From NCBI RefSeq assembly GCF_026262505.1, contig NC_067204.1, positions 11,922,522-11,986,521 on the forward strand: a stretch of DNA of 64,000 nucleotides, in the 5' to 3' direction. A program made the translations under genes and the position numbers. Shown piece after piece: positions 38,727 to 48,889 of this stretch; position 1 is the first letter of the stretch, and each line of letters starts with the position of its first letter. The stretch comes from Trichomonas vaginalis G3. Lineage: Eukaryota > Parabasalia > Trichomonadida > Trichomonadidae. The notes under the pieces are model-generated. The model had not been told where the DNA came from. It did not search any database and was given only the letters and a program-made list of their open reading frames with translations.

Positions 38727-41700
38727 TTATTGTTTTGCAGGAATAACAGATTCATTTTTTAGATTGGGATCTGGGGTTTCTGCAATAACTTTTGCTAGTC
38801 TTGAAAGTAATTCAGGAGATTCTTTTCTCAATACTATATCTCTTCTCTCTTCAGGTGTCAAAGGCGGCTGCACTTTATCCATTGCACTGATCTTTTGCGT
38901 GTAAGTCATCGGTTTCTTCAAATCGCTTGGTAAACTATCTTCTAAGATCTTCACGTCTTCATCAGTTCTCATCGTTGCCTGTGCTGTACGTGGATAATTA
39001 GTTCTTCTGCTGTTGAATGGAGAATATTCTGGTAAAACGTTTTTAACTGTTTGTACTTCTGATGTAGACAAAAGCGACATTGCAGACAAAACAGACATTG
39101 TATTCTTTCTTTCTATTTCCATCCACATTCTTCTCTTTGCCTCCAGTCTTGCCATAGAGTTTTCTGTGTTTGCAAGGAGAGTCTGCAAGTGCTTTGCCGT
39201 TTCTGTATTTGTTGCAGAAGCCAAAGCAGCTGTTGTAACAGCTTTGACTTGATCTCTTTGCTTCTTTTCTCTCTGTATTCTCTCTCTTTCTCTCTGTGCA
39301 TGCGATATCCTTGTTGCAGCTTCGTTGATTGGTTGTGCAACAGATCTAAGCAACATATTGTCTCTCTTCAATCTGACAATTTGATCATCTTTACTTGACA
39401 TTTCCTTGTAACAGATTTCCAAGCGATTCTTGATATTGTCTGCTCTGATTTGTGTTCTCTTTCTTTCATCGTTTGCCTTGATAACGTCTAACTTAGCTCT
39501 GTGCAATTGCAATGTCAAATCGCTGATCTTTTGTCTCAATTCTACAATTGTTTTCTCGCATTCTTCGTTTTGATCTGACAATCTCTTCACTTGTTCTCTG
39601 AGTTTTCCGACCAATCTCATTGCAGCTTGAACTTCTCTGTTGTTCTTCTCTTGTTGGATCTGCGCACCTTTTATCTCTATGCTGACTGGATCTTCGCTTG
39701 TTCTCTGCAATGGAGGAGGAATTGAAACAATTGGTTTCGATTTTTCTGCTTTTTCTTCCGCTTCTTTCTTTTGTTGCTCTGTCTCTTTCACAACTAAAGT
39801 GATTCTTAAAGGTGCAGGAGGTGCTGATTCCAATGTATTGTCTATCTTCACGTACGCAGGAAGGTTCTCCTTGTTTGAAATCGTCTGGCTCAGGTTGCTT
39901 GGTGCTGCATTGATTTGTGATGGTTTTTCTGCCAAAGAAACCATTGGCATCTTCAAAGAAGAAGTAATAACAGGAATTTGATCTGATTTCGGTTTCTGTG
40001 TTGCAGCAATAATTGTTGCTGTAACATCCTGAAGATTTGTTGTTGGTTTGATCTTGTTTGCGACACCAGTAACTTGTCTTTTTCCTTGTACAGCGTTTCC
40101 TATTGTTATATCTAATTCTTCTTGTTTCATTTGGTTAAGATTTGCGTTCATTTGAGTGATGTGTCTCTTATGGCTTTGTCTCTTGTTATCTTTCTTTTCT
40201 ACTGTTGGCAATACAATCTTTGGCTTCTTCTTGTTAATCATCAAAGGTTCGTGTACTAAATGAGGAACGTTTTCATCGATTGAGAAGATTTGTTGTTGGT
40301 TTGTAATCGATGATAATTCAGCAGAAAATTCATCTTCACTGTCATTATCTGCGTCTAATTTATAGAATAAGTCACTACTTGAAGAGATCAATGGCATTTC
40401 TACTGTATCTTCCTCTTCTTTAGCAAGTTTGATGTTTTCTTCATTGACTTTTGGTTCTTCTTCCTTCTTTTCTTCTTGTTCTGGTTTGGTTTCTTCTTGT
40501 TTGATTTCTTCTGGTTTTTCTTCTTCAATTACTGGTTTTGCATTTAATTGGTCAATTGTTTTCATCAATAAACCATCGGCAATGTCTTTATCTTTCATCG
40601 GCTTGTACTGTTCTTCCTTCTGTTTGATGATAATCGGTTCAGGATTCCATGATTTTTGTGTAGCTTTGTCGGCGGTTATTTTTGGCGGTTTTTTATTTTC
40701 TTTCTTTTTAACAGTTTTAATTTGTTGTTTTAGCTGAAGATCATCGATTTGCATGTTCAGCTGTCTTATATCTTTTCTCAACTTAAAGTTTTCTTCTTCT
40801 AATTTTGCATTTGACTGTATTAACAATGCATTTTGTGCTGTTGCTTCTTCTAATTGTTGTCTTTGTTTTTGGTTCACTTCTTTATCAGCAGATAATTGTT
40901 CTCTGAGATGTTCAATGTCTGCATCTTTAAACAATATACTTGAAGAGTTTGAGTGCTTCAAATCCAAGTTGTTTTCAATTAAATCTCCGATTTCCGCTTG
41001 CAATTTGTTTTCTCTTTCATGGGAAGTTGCCAAAGATTGTTCTAAATCATTTAATTTAGACATCAACATCGCTTTTTCTGCATTTGCAGCTTCAAATATT
41101 GATACCATGTTGAGCAATTGTTTAGAGTAAATTGCCTTTGCATCTTCAGGATTTGTAGAATTCGTGATATTCACGATTTCCTTGAGATTTGCAAGTTGTG
41201 CTGCAGCAGCTGTTTTCTCAGCAGATTCTGAATCTTTGAGCTCTTGGAGTTGGTCTTTGAGCTGTTGTATTTGGATGTTTAATGAATCATTTAATTTCTT
41301 TTCTTCGTCGTATTTCTTTCTCAATTTGTTTTTTTGCTTCCTGATTCTTTGCAAGTCTTTGATCATTGCATCAACACTTTTGTCTTCTTTAGGACTGTCA
41401 CCTTGTGTGTTCAGTTTGCCAATAAATGATTGAACATTCACTGATAATCTGTCGATTTGTTCTTGTTCGACTTTTTCGTTTTTAGATAATTTTTCTTCGA
41501 ACATTTGTGTTTGAGAAAGCATTAATTCCCATTCTTTCTCATCACTTTCAGAACGAACAAGACCAATATCGTTGACAGCATTCAAGGAATTCTCGAGTTT
41601 GTGAAGTAAATCTAGTTGATTTACTGTATCTGACATATCCTTGTTAGTGTTGACGATTGAAGAAAGTATTTCTTCTTGCATCTTAGAGCTCTGTTGGTTC

Positions 41701-44700
41701 TGCTCCTCTTTCATGGATTTAAGTTCGTTTTGTAACTCAGAATACTTAGATTTCATTGCATTTAAGCATTTACTGAGCATCATACCAACACTCTGTATGT
41801 AGAAGAGCTGCTGGTGATAGTTATCATGCTCTTCCTTGGAAGATTTGAGAGAATTAATAAAATCATAATGAGATTCATCGGTAACGCCTGTTGCAGAGAT
41901 GTATGCATAGTAAGCATCAGTATCACTTGCAACTTTCTCCATGACTTCATTGTCATCTTCGATAAATTCCTTTAATGCGCGTAATTGTGTTGATAAAATT
42001 CTTCCTGATGATCCAAACGGATCATTCTGTATGTCAACACCATTAATGTTCAAATCCATCATTATACTAGAAGCTGTGGACTTCGCATCAACGGATTTCT
42101 TCGATTTCGCTGATGAAACAGTTTCTTTGGTGTTGTCACTTTTTTCTGTTTCATCAATAGGTAATTTTGTGATTTCTGGTTTCTCTTTCTGTACAGGCTG
42201 CGGGTTTTCTTCGACCACGAACTCATTCTTTGGTTGGCTCTCCTTGTTTTGAGCTGGATCAGGAGGTAATCCGAGAGCTTGTCTTCCATAAGTTTTGAGG
42301 GCAGGTTTGTGAGAGAATTGTGGTGGTCTGAGATCATCATTCTTTCCACCATCATTGATAACAACTAACTCTGGTTTACGCTGTAGTTGTTCATGTAAAA
42401 TTTCAATGTCACTTTTTAGAGATTTAATCATTTTTTCATATCTTTGAATTGCGGCCAATTTAATCTGTTCCAACATCAATTTGTTTGGCTCGACAACGTT
42501 TTCAAGGATTATTGTTTGATCATAGACATCTGATAGCTTCCTTTCTATGAAGATCTTGTATGGTTTTCCATCGAAAATGATGTTATTATTTGTAGAGTAT
42601 TTCTGTAATTTCGGTTTGTTATCTTTCGATGTTTTTGCCGTAGAACTGATGACTTCTATCTTTATTTCTTGTCTCTCGAAAGCATCGAACAAAGCCATGA
42701 CGAGTTTCTTGTCTGGAACAGGTTTTTCGTAACAAGATTCTGGAGAATTTTCTAGATAAACAGCTGGCAATGGCTCTCTCAAATAAATTTGTTCGTTATT
42801 TGAATAAGAAAGTGGTATTTTGATTTCAGGTTTTTCTCCGCAGAACGACATTTGTATCATGAATCTTGGTGTCAAAGCAGGACCGACGTGATATGTTTGA
42901 GGAGCACTTGGAAGCTTCAAATTGATGTTCTGATCCATCTGTTCTGATATGAATGATTCGTCTACAGCCAATTTAACTTCTTCTTGTGATTTAGAAATTG
43001 TGAATGTGTCATTGGAAATACTCAATGTTGATCTACTTGATTTCATTGGCATTTCTTTCTCAATGACTCTTTCAATGATTGTTTCTGGAACTTTTTTGGT
43101 TTGAACAGAAGCACTTGTCTTAGTAACTCTGATTTCATCGCGTGCTGATCTTGGTCTTGTTCCAAGTATATCAATTGGATCAAATCTTTCAATGTATTCG
43201 AACTTGTTTCCGTAAATAGAAAGAGATTGCGCTGGATTGACAAACGTGAAAACTCTCTTTCCTTTAGGTTTGGCAGGAGATACATTGACAGATGCCTTGC
43301 TTACATATGGCTCGAGTTTCTTACGCTTCTCTTGCTTCTCAGTGATCTCAAACGGTTTCAACATTTCCACTTTTTCATAAGGTTTATACGGTTTGACAGC
43401 GTCATCATCCAATTTCACGTTTTCTCCGTTTTCCTTGATTTGGTATGTATCTCCGTTATCATCTATAATGAATGACTCACCGTTTGCTCTCTTGATTGTT
43501 TGAGAACCATCGGGAGAAATTGTAACTTTCGTGCCATCTTTGTCAACGATGTTTTGTGTTCCGTTTTGGTTAATTGTAACTCTTGTTCCATCCTGCATTT
43601 CAATGAACTGAGATCCATTATTATCGAATGTAATTTCACTACCATCTTTCTGCTTCCTGAACTGCATTCCAGCATTATCAATTGTAATAATCGATCCATC
43701 AATTTCGATGAATTGATTTCCACCTTTCTTAATCTTCGCCTTCAATTTGATGTCATCTTGAGAGATCTCTTGTGTGCCATCTGTTTCTATAGTGACATGC
43801 TTTCCATCTGGTCTGACAACCTGTTGTATTCCGTCTTCTTGGATTGTGTATTGTAAACCGTTTGGTCGGACGATAAATTGACTTCCATTATTTTCAATTG
43901 TTACGTGAGTTCCATCTGGTTCTTTTCTGTATTGAACTCCGCTTGGATCTATTGTTGTTTCTGTTCCATTTGGCTCTTTGATGATCTGCGTTCCATTTGG
44001 TTGAATCGTGATCAAAACACCATTTTGTTTTGTGACCTTTTGTGTTCCATCAGGTTCAACAACAATTGTATCATCTTTATTCTTGATGACAATTGGTTCA
44101 TCCATGTGAACTATTGTCTTTGATTGCATCTCGAGATTCATTTGTGGTATCTCTTCTTCATCAAAGAACCTGTTAGTCTCTAATGGTGTTGTTGACATAG
44201 AAATCATCTGTTTCGGTGTTTGACTTGTGTTTTCATCAACCAAGGTTGGGAATTGATTTGCATCAGGAGATTTCGTGAAGATTACGTCTTTGAACCAGTT
44301 CATTTCGACAATACCTTTAGGTGTAAAGTCTAATGATTGGAACTCGTTTATTATCTTATCACGTTTCTCGATTTCTTCTTTATAATGGGCTTTGATTTCA
44401 TCGAATTGTTGGAATATCTTTTGTTGATTTCCATCCGACATGTTTCTTGCCAAAGCCAATTGTTGTTTCAATGTTTCTATCTGTTCCAAATCATCTGAAT
44501 GATTTGACAACTCTTGGCATTGTTGTCTGAGATCAATGATTCTGTCTGTAAGTACTTTAGTTCTCTTTCCTGCATCTTCGACAGTAACCATTGGAACTTT
44601 TGGTTGATTCTCGATTTGGTTTAATTGATCATTCATGTCACAGAAAACTTTAGCAATGTTTTCAATGATATTTGAAATTCCTTGGAGATCATCAACCTTT

Positions 44701-46718
44701 TCAACTTTGTTTACTGCTTCTTGTAATCCCATGAGGCTCTGTCTTAATTCGCTTTGTTGTTTCAAAGCGTTTTCAGAGATTTTTCTCTCATAGTATTCTT
44801 TCTGTTTTTCTAATTTCCAGTTGCACTGATCTTCCAATTCTTCCTTAGCTATTTTGAGTTTAGAAGTGAAGATCTTCGATTGTTTCATATTTGAATCCAA
44901 CAAAATCAAACTCTCTGGTCTTTCGAGAGGTTCTCTTTCTGGTGGAATCAAAAGTGCAGGATTTACTTCACCTGTTTTAGAAGCAGTCATTAAAGCTTCT
45001 CTAAGTTTGTTTGTTTCTTCATCTCTCTTCTTTAATTGGCTTTCGAGTTTTTCGATGTAAACTTTTCCATCCATTTGTGTTGTTGTGTTTTGTTCTGATA
45101 TCTTTTGAATTTCTTCTTCAAGTTTTCCATCGAAATCAATCTGTAATTGTTTCTTGGCCATTTCAACTGAAGCGCTCAATGAATCTAATTCTCCTTGATG
45201 AGATTGGTTCAATGATTTGATTCTGTGCTCGTATTGTCTTGTCAATAATGCAATTTTTGCGGATAATTGTTTGAGAGAATCTTCTCTTATTCTTTCGTTT
45301 TCTTTGGTTAATTCTTCAATTCTTTTATCGCAAGCTGTCTGTATTGACTTAATCAATGTTGATTGGTCTTGTGAACCCAAAGAATTTACAAGTTGTTGTC
45401 TTTCACGAGCAAAAGCACTTCTTTGATAATCCAATTGAGATTTCAATTCATTCTTGAAATCATTTTGTATCTTCTTGATTTCTTCACTATGCTTTAACTC
45501 CATGATAGACATTTCTTCTTGCAAACTCTTTATTTGTTCATTGTTTTTACTTGGAGATGATGGATTTGTTTGTCTTTGATCTAAATCTTGCATTTGTTGT
45601 TGAAGAGTTTTCTGTAGCATAGAATCGAGTTCTTCTATTCTCTGGTCTTTCTTCTTGAGTTTCTCTTCGTAATGCTTGAATTTCTCATCGTCATCTTGGA
45701 TTTGTAACTTCAATTTTTGAATTTGAGCATTTAGTTCGTCAACTTTTGAACTAAATGTTTTTGTCATTGATTCGTTCTCCAATTTGAGTGTTGCGATGGT
45801 GCTTTGCATTTCTGATGCTTTGCTGGCATCTCCACCCATTCTGCCGCCCATTGCCATGAGAGAAGCACGATGAACTTCGGCATCTTGTAATTGTTTCTTA
45901 AGTTGTTCAACTTGGCCTTTTAGTTCTTGATTTTGACGGATTTGGGCTTCGAATTGTTCCTTTTTGATGCCTTCTTCGTTTTTGGCACCTTGTTCTTTCT
46001 TTTTGGCTTTTCTTCTTTCTGCTGCTGAATTATTATCATCAATAATCTTCTGAAGTTTCTTAATATCTTCATTCTTTGTAGCAACAACTCTTTTAAGCTG
46101 AGCAAACTGTTTAAATAAGCAATCTGTAATATCATTATGTAAACACTCTGCTCTTTCTGATTTTTCTGCAAATTCTTGAACAATTGCACCTAAACTAGTA
46201 ATAACATCGTTAACATTTGGTATTCCTCCCAGATCAAGTGCTGATTCTTCTGATCTTTTTTCGAGGGAACTAAACCAATATTTCAAATTTTCAACAAGAG
46301 TAGATTGAGAATCCGAAAATATCTTTAATTGTGAAATTAAATCGACAACTTGTCTTTTCGAATCATTTAATATTGATTGTTCATCGAGAGATTCAGATGT
46401 ACCTTGGTCATATATTGCGGCCAAGTTCATTAGAGTTTCTTGATCAATATCATCAAACTTTCGAACTAATGAGCGGATTTTTCCTGATGTATCTTGTAAA
46501 TCAGTAACTTTTTCTGTTCTTTTAAGTTCATCGGCTTGCTTTTCATCAATTTTTGATTCGTCTACTTTTTCAATTTGCTCCCAAAATTCTTTTTCGCGAG
46601 TTTCATTGAAATATTTTCCGTCTGGAAGTTCTGCAACATCTTTGCCAGACGTACTTTTCATTTTAATAGGCTTGATTGTTAATGGCCTAACACGCGCCAA
46701 GCCAACACGGTTAGACAT
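38727..46718 (-). CDS. Giant coiled-coil protein with a G-box/TCP10-like repeat
   Basis: A 2,663-residue protein. Long coiled coils cover about residues 190-580, 620-810, 1400-1460, 1560-2000 and 2360-2480; the parts between are charged and disordered, and the middle is Pro/Glu/Lys-rich (about 2060-2200). Residues about 870-1100 are a run of alternating beta-strand units with the pattern N/D-G-T/S-x-x-x-I (for example PNGTQIIKEPNGTETTIDP). This is the layout of the G-box (TCP10_C) single beta-sheet of CPAP/SAS-4 and STIL-binding proteins. The product may be a basal-body or centrosomal scaffold. It is the largest gene in the window and is intact, with no internal stop. It lies alone between convergent and divergent neighbours. 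The many plus-strand ORFs inside it are shadows of its coding bias. Confidence 0.8.
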   Translation of the reverse strand: MSNRVGLARVRPLTIKPIKMKSTSGKDVAELPDGKYFNETREKEFWEQIEKVDESKIDEKQADELKRTEKVTDLQDTSGKIRSLVRKFDDIDQETLMNLAAIYDQGTSESLDEQSILNDSKRQVVDLISQLKIFSDSQSTLVENLKYWFSSLEKRSEESALDLGGIPNVNDVITSLGAIVQEFAEKSERAECLHNDITDCLFKQFAQLKRVVATKNEDIKKLQKIIDDNNSAAERRKAKKKEQGAKNEEGIKKEQFEAQIRQNQELKGQVEQLKKQLQDAEVHRASLMAMGGRMGGDASKASEMQSTIATLKLENESMTKTFSSKVDELNAQIQKLKLQIQDDDEKFKHYEEKLKKKDQRIEELDSMLQKTLQQQMQDLDQRQTNPSSPSKNNEQIKSLQEEMSIMELKHSEEIKKIQNDFKNELKSQLDYQRSAFARERQQLVNSLGSQDQSTLIKSIQTACDKRIEELTKENERIREDSLKQLSAKIALLTRQYEHRIKSLNQSHQGELDSLSASVEMAKKQLQIDFDGKLEEEIQKISEQNTTTQMDGKVYIEKLESQLKKRDEETNKLREALMTASKTGEVNPALLIPPEREPLERPESLILLDSNMKQSKIFTSKLKIAKEELEDQCNWKLEKQKEYYERKISENALKQQSELRQSLMGLQEAVNKVEKVDDLQGISNIIENIAKVFCDMNDQLNQIENQPKVPMVTVEDAGKRTKVLTDRIIDLRQQCQELSNHSDDLEQIETLKQQLALARNMSDGNQQKIFQQFDEIKAHYKEEIEKRDKIINEFQSLDFTPKGIVEMNWFKDVIFTKSPDANQFPTLVDENTSQTPKQMISMSTTPLETNRFFDEEEIPQMNLEMQSKTIVHMDEPIVIKNKDDTIVVEPDGTQKVTKQNGVLITIQPNGTQIIKEPNGTETTIDPSGVQYRKEPDGTHVTIENNGSQFIVRPNGLQYTIQEDGIQQVVRPDGKHVTIETDGTQEISQDDIKLKAKIKKGGNQFIEIDGSIITIDNAGMQFRKQKDGSEITFDNNGSQFIEMQDGTRVTINQNGTQNIVDKDGTKVTISPDGSQTIKRANGESFIIDDNGDTYQIKENGENVKLDDDAVKPYKPYEKVEMLKPFEITEKQEKRKKLEPYVSKASVNVSPAKPKGKRVFTFVNPAQSLSIYGNKFEYIERFDPIDILGTRPRSARDEIRVTKTSASVQTKKVPETIIERVIEKEMPMKSSRSTLSISNDTFTISKSQEEVKLAVDESFISEQMDQNINLKLPSAPQTYHVGPALTPRFMIQMSFCGEKPEIKIPLSYSNNEQIYLREPLPAVYLENSPESCYEKPVPDKKLVMALFDAFERQEIKIEVISSTAKTSKDNKPKLQKYSTNNNIIFDGKPYKIFIERKLSDVYDQTIILENVVEPNKLMLEQIKLAAIQRYEKMIKSLKSDIEILHEQLQRKPELVVINDGGKNDDLRPPQFSHKPALKTYGRQALGLPPDPAQNKESQPKNEFVVEENPQPVQKEKPEITKLPIDETEKSDNTKETVSSAKSKKSVDAKSTASSIMMDLNINGVDIQNDPFGSSGRILSTQLRALKEFIEDDNEVMEKVASDTDAYYAYISATGVTDESHYDFINSLKSSKEEHDNYHQQLFYIQSVGMMLSKCLNAMKSKYSELQNELKSMKEEQNQQSSKMQEEILSSIVNTNKDMSDTVNQLDLLHKLENSLNAVNDIGLVRSESDEKEWELMLSQTQMFEEKLSKNEKVEQEQIDRLSVNVQSFIGKLNTQGDSPKEDKSVDAMIKDLQRIRKQKNKLRKKYDEEKKLNDSLNIQIQQLKDQLQELKDSESAEKTAAAAQLANLKEIVNITNSTNPEDAKAIYSKQLLNMVSIFEAANAEKAMLMSKLNDLEQSLATSHERENKLQAEIGDLIENNLDLKHSNSSSILFKDADIEHLREQLSADKEVNQKQRQQLEEATAQNALLIQSNAKLEEENFKLRKDIRQLNMQIDDLQLKQQIKTVKKKENKKPPKITADKATQKSWNPEPIIIKQKEEQYKPMKDKDIADGLLMKTIDQLNAKPVIEEEKPEEIKQEETKPEQEEKKEEEPKVNEENIKLAKEEEDTVEMPLISSSSDLFYKLDADNDSEDEFSAELSSITNQQQIFSIDENVPHLVHEPLMINKKKPKIVLPTVEKKDNKRQSHKRHITQMNANLNQMKQEELDITIGNAVQGKRQVTGVANKIKPTTNLQDVTATIIAATQKPKSDQIPVITSSLKMPMVSLAEKPSQINAAPSNLSQTISNKENLPAYVKIDNTLESAPPAPLRITLVVKETEQQKKEAEEKAEKSKPIVSIPPPLQRTSEDPVSIEIKGAQIQQEKNNREVQAAMRLVGKLREQVKRLSDQNEECEKTIVELRQKISDLTLQLHRAKLDVIKANDERKRTQIRADNIKNRLEICYKEMSSKDDQIVRLKRDNMLLRSVAQPINEAATRISHAQRERERIQREKKQRDQVKAVTTAALASATNTETAKHLQTLLANTENSMARLEAKRRMWMEIERKNTMSVLSAMSLLSTSEVQTVKNVLPEYSPFNSRRTNYPRTAQATMRTDEDVKILEDSLPSDLKKPMTYTQKISAMDKVQPPLTPEERRDIVLRKESPELLSRLAKVIAETPDPNLKNESVIPAKQ

Positions 46719-47827
46719 TAAAATTCTTCAATTAAAAAATTGCAGAAAATTTAGCAAAAAAAATTAAAATCATACTAAGAATGGATAAACAAGATATTGC
46801 TAACGTTTAGAATATTATTTCAATTCACGAAAATAACGTGTTATTATCGTCTCTTCAAAAATAGTCAAATTTGATTATTCTTGAGGTAAATTGAAAATCT
46901 AGAGATTTGCACAATCGATTTTTTTGAATCATTGAGATCATTAATGATACTTTACACTATCAAATTATACTCCAGTATCATACTGATTCTCTCATCCAAC
47001 AACGGATAAAACCACTATTTGATGACAGATTTAAATTCTCCATCAAATTAGGATTCTAAATCTGCTGTCAAAACTTGGAATTTTTTTTTTAAGTTTTGGG
47101 TTAAGATGAAAGCTAAGATTGTTGGATAGATTAACTATTGATGGGTATTATGTATGGAAAGAAAAAAGTATGATATTGTGCTGTAGCTACCTTAACTTGC
47201 TGCATAGTTATGGATCCCGGTTGCCTCTAGATTTGTTTGGTGCTCTTAGAATCGCAAAATCTTGATTGTATGACGAGAAAATTGGTTCGGAGATTTTGCA
47301 TTTACTAAAGGTAAAATAAATAAGAAAAAGTTTAGGACGACTTACTTAAAGTTCTAAGAAATTTGAGGGATGAGCCTATATCTGATATCGGACGTCATTT
47401 TTTTTTGGGCAAAACATGGGCGAAACAACGATAGAGTTCTCAATTCTCTCAAATTTTGAGTGCTTTTGGGAAAAATATTGCTAAAATTCAGAGGTTTGGG
47501 CGAAACAAATAAATCCAAGAGTTTATTCTTATGTGAGAGTCTATTTCTATGTCTGAGTGGATCTATATGTCTGAGACAATCTTGATGTCTAACTTTAACT
47601 CTATGTAAGAGATCTATTTCTATGTTTGAGTGTATCTCTATATCTGACTTTAACTCTATGCAAGCATATATGTTCTTCAATAGATGTGTAATATATATCC
47701 ATCAACAGATCTGAGATTCAATTTTCATAAGGATCATACATCAGAAACTATAACAATTTTAAAAATTGATCTAAGATTCAAAATTTGAATGCTTGCAAAC
47801 GATCAAAATAAAATTAGTCAAAAAAAA
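46719..47827. other. Divergent intergenic region with inverted and tandem repeats
   Basis: About 1.1 kb upstream of both the giant gene (minus) and the ankyrin gene (plus). A palindrome centred near 47046 pairs TTTGATGACAGATTTA with AAATCTGCTGTCAAA, and outer arms carry ATCCAACAA and TTGTTGGAT. From about 47500 to 47670 a degenerate tandem repeat of TCTATGTCTGAG/CTTTAACTCTATG motifs occurs. A minus-strand ORF across it (47354-47680) is a repeat artefact. Confidence 0.5.
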
Positions 47828-48889
47828 ATGAGTTCTGACTATGCTAAGCCATATTCGGACTTTATTGGAGCATTTGAAAAGCTTTTTCTTATAAAGTCCG
47901 ATGAATCTGTTGAATACATGTGTGATATCATCACAAATACTTTGATTTCGAAATATCAACTTACCAAAAGCCAACTCACCGAGATCATTTTAGAGGCACT
48001 TCGATATAATTATGCATCAGGAGAAAATTATATAAAAATTCTCAAGAATATTGGCTTTGATAATAAGAAACTTTCGAATTTAACATTCCCATTGGAGGGT
48101 TCAGTCGAATTTATTGTTATGCATGATCAAATTGATAAATTTAAGGAATATATTTCACAAAGAGGACTCAAAAATGATAATTTTTTAAAAATTCCTAAAT
48201 TGAATCAAAATAGTCATTTATATTTATCATTAATTGAAACATGTGCATATTTTGGATCAGTAAACATTTTCTTTTTCTTAATTTCAAGCCAAAAGTATAC
48301 AATATCAAAAGAATGTCTTCGATATTCTTTGATTGGTAGAAATACTGACATTATCAACGAATGTTTAAAGGGAAACCAGATGGACAAATATTGTCTCAGA
48401 GACATTGTGTGTTCGCATAGCAACGAAATGCTTGAATTTGTTTTAGAAAGAAATATTTTTACTTATAAAGATTTCGATGGAGAAAACTCAAATTCAACAG
48501 CTATTTACGAAGATATTATCAAATACCAAAACCTGAAAGCTGTATTTCTTCTTTACGAAAGAGAGAAAAACTTCATAGTTCCATGGTGCGCTGCATTTCC
48601 TCAAACTATAGATATTTTCAAAAATGAAAAATTTCCTGATAAAATTGATTTTAAGGAAAGAAATATTCTACAATATGCATGCATGTCACAAAATTCCGAT
48701 ATTTTCGTATTTTTATTTAACTCAACTGACAAATTTGATGTCAATTATCATGATAAAAATGAAATGACTGCTCTTCATTACGCCGCAATGTATAATAATA
48801 CAGATGCAGTATTTATTCTTATTTCACATGGTGCTGATGTCAATGCTAAAACTATACTCTTTCATTTCATATTAATCATTATTATATGA
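47828..48889 (+). CDS. DUF3447-ankyrin protein, interrupted by a minisatellite
   Basis: A 353-residue ORF from the MSSDYAKPYSDF start, typical of one trichomonad DUF3447/ankyrin subfamily; an ATG 39 nt upstream (47789) with a TCAAAATTT Inr just before it is an alternative start. The helical DUF3447-like region runs to about residue 250. Ankyrin repeats then begin (MTALHYAAMYNNTDAVFILISHGADVNAK). After NAK the coding sequence enters a 37-bp minisatellite and stops at 48889. An ankyrin-like 3' end that would continue the frame, with stop TGA at 50672-50674, is found 1.7 kb downstream, after the array. The gene is therefore truncated, perhaps still expressed as a shorter protein. Confidence 0.75.
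   Translation: MSSDYAKPYSDFIGAFEKLFLIKSDESVEYMCDIITNTLISKYQLTKSQLTEIILEALRYNYASGENYIKILKNIGFDNKKLSNLTFPLEGSVEFIVMHDQIDKFKEYISQRGLKNDNFLKIPKLNQNSHLYLSLIETCAYFGSVNIFFFLISSQKYTISKECLRYSLIGRNTDIINECLKGNQMDKYCLRDIVCSHSNEMLEFVLERNIFTYKDFDGENSNSTAIYEDIIKYQNLKAVFLLYEREKNFIVPWCAAFPQTIDIFKNEKFPDKIDFKERNILQYACMSQNSDIFVFLFNSTDKFDVNYHDKNEMTALHYAAMYNNTDAVFILISHGADVNAKTILFHFILIIII

Noticed and set aside
39013-46189. Many plus- and minus-strand ORFs inside the giant coiled-coil gene
   Set aside because: They are shadows of Glu/Lys/Gln-rich codons; the minus-strand 2,663-codon frame explains the region.
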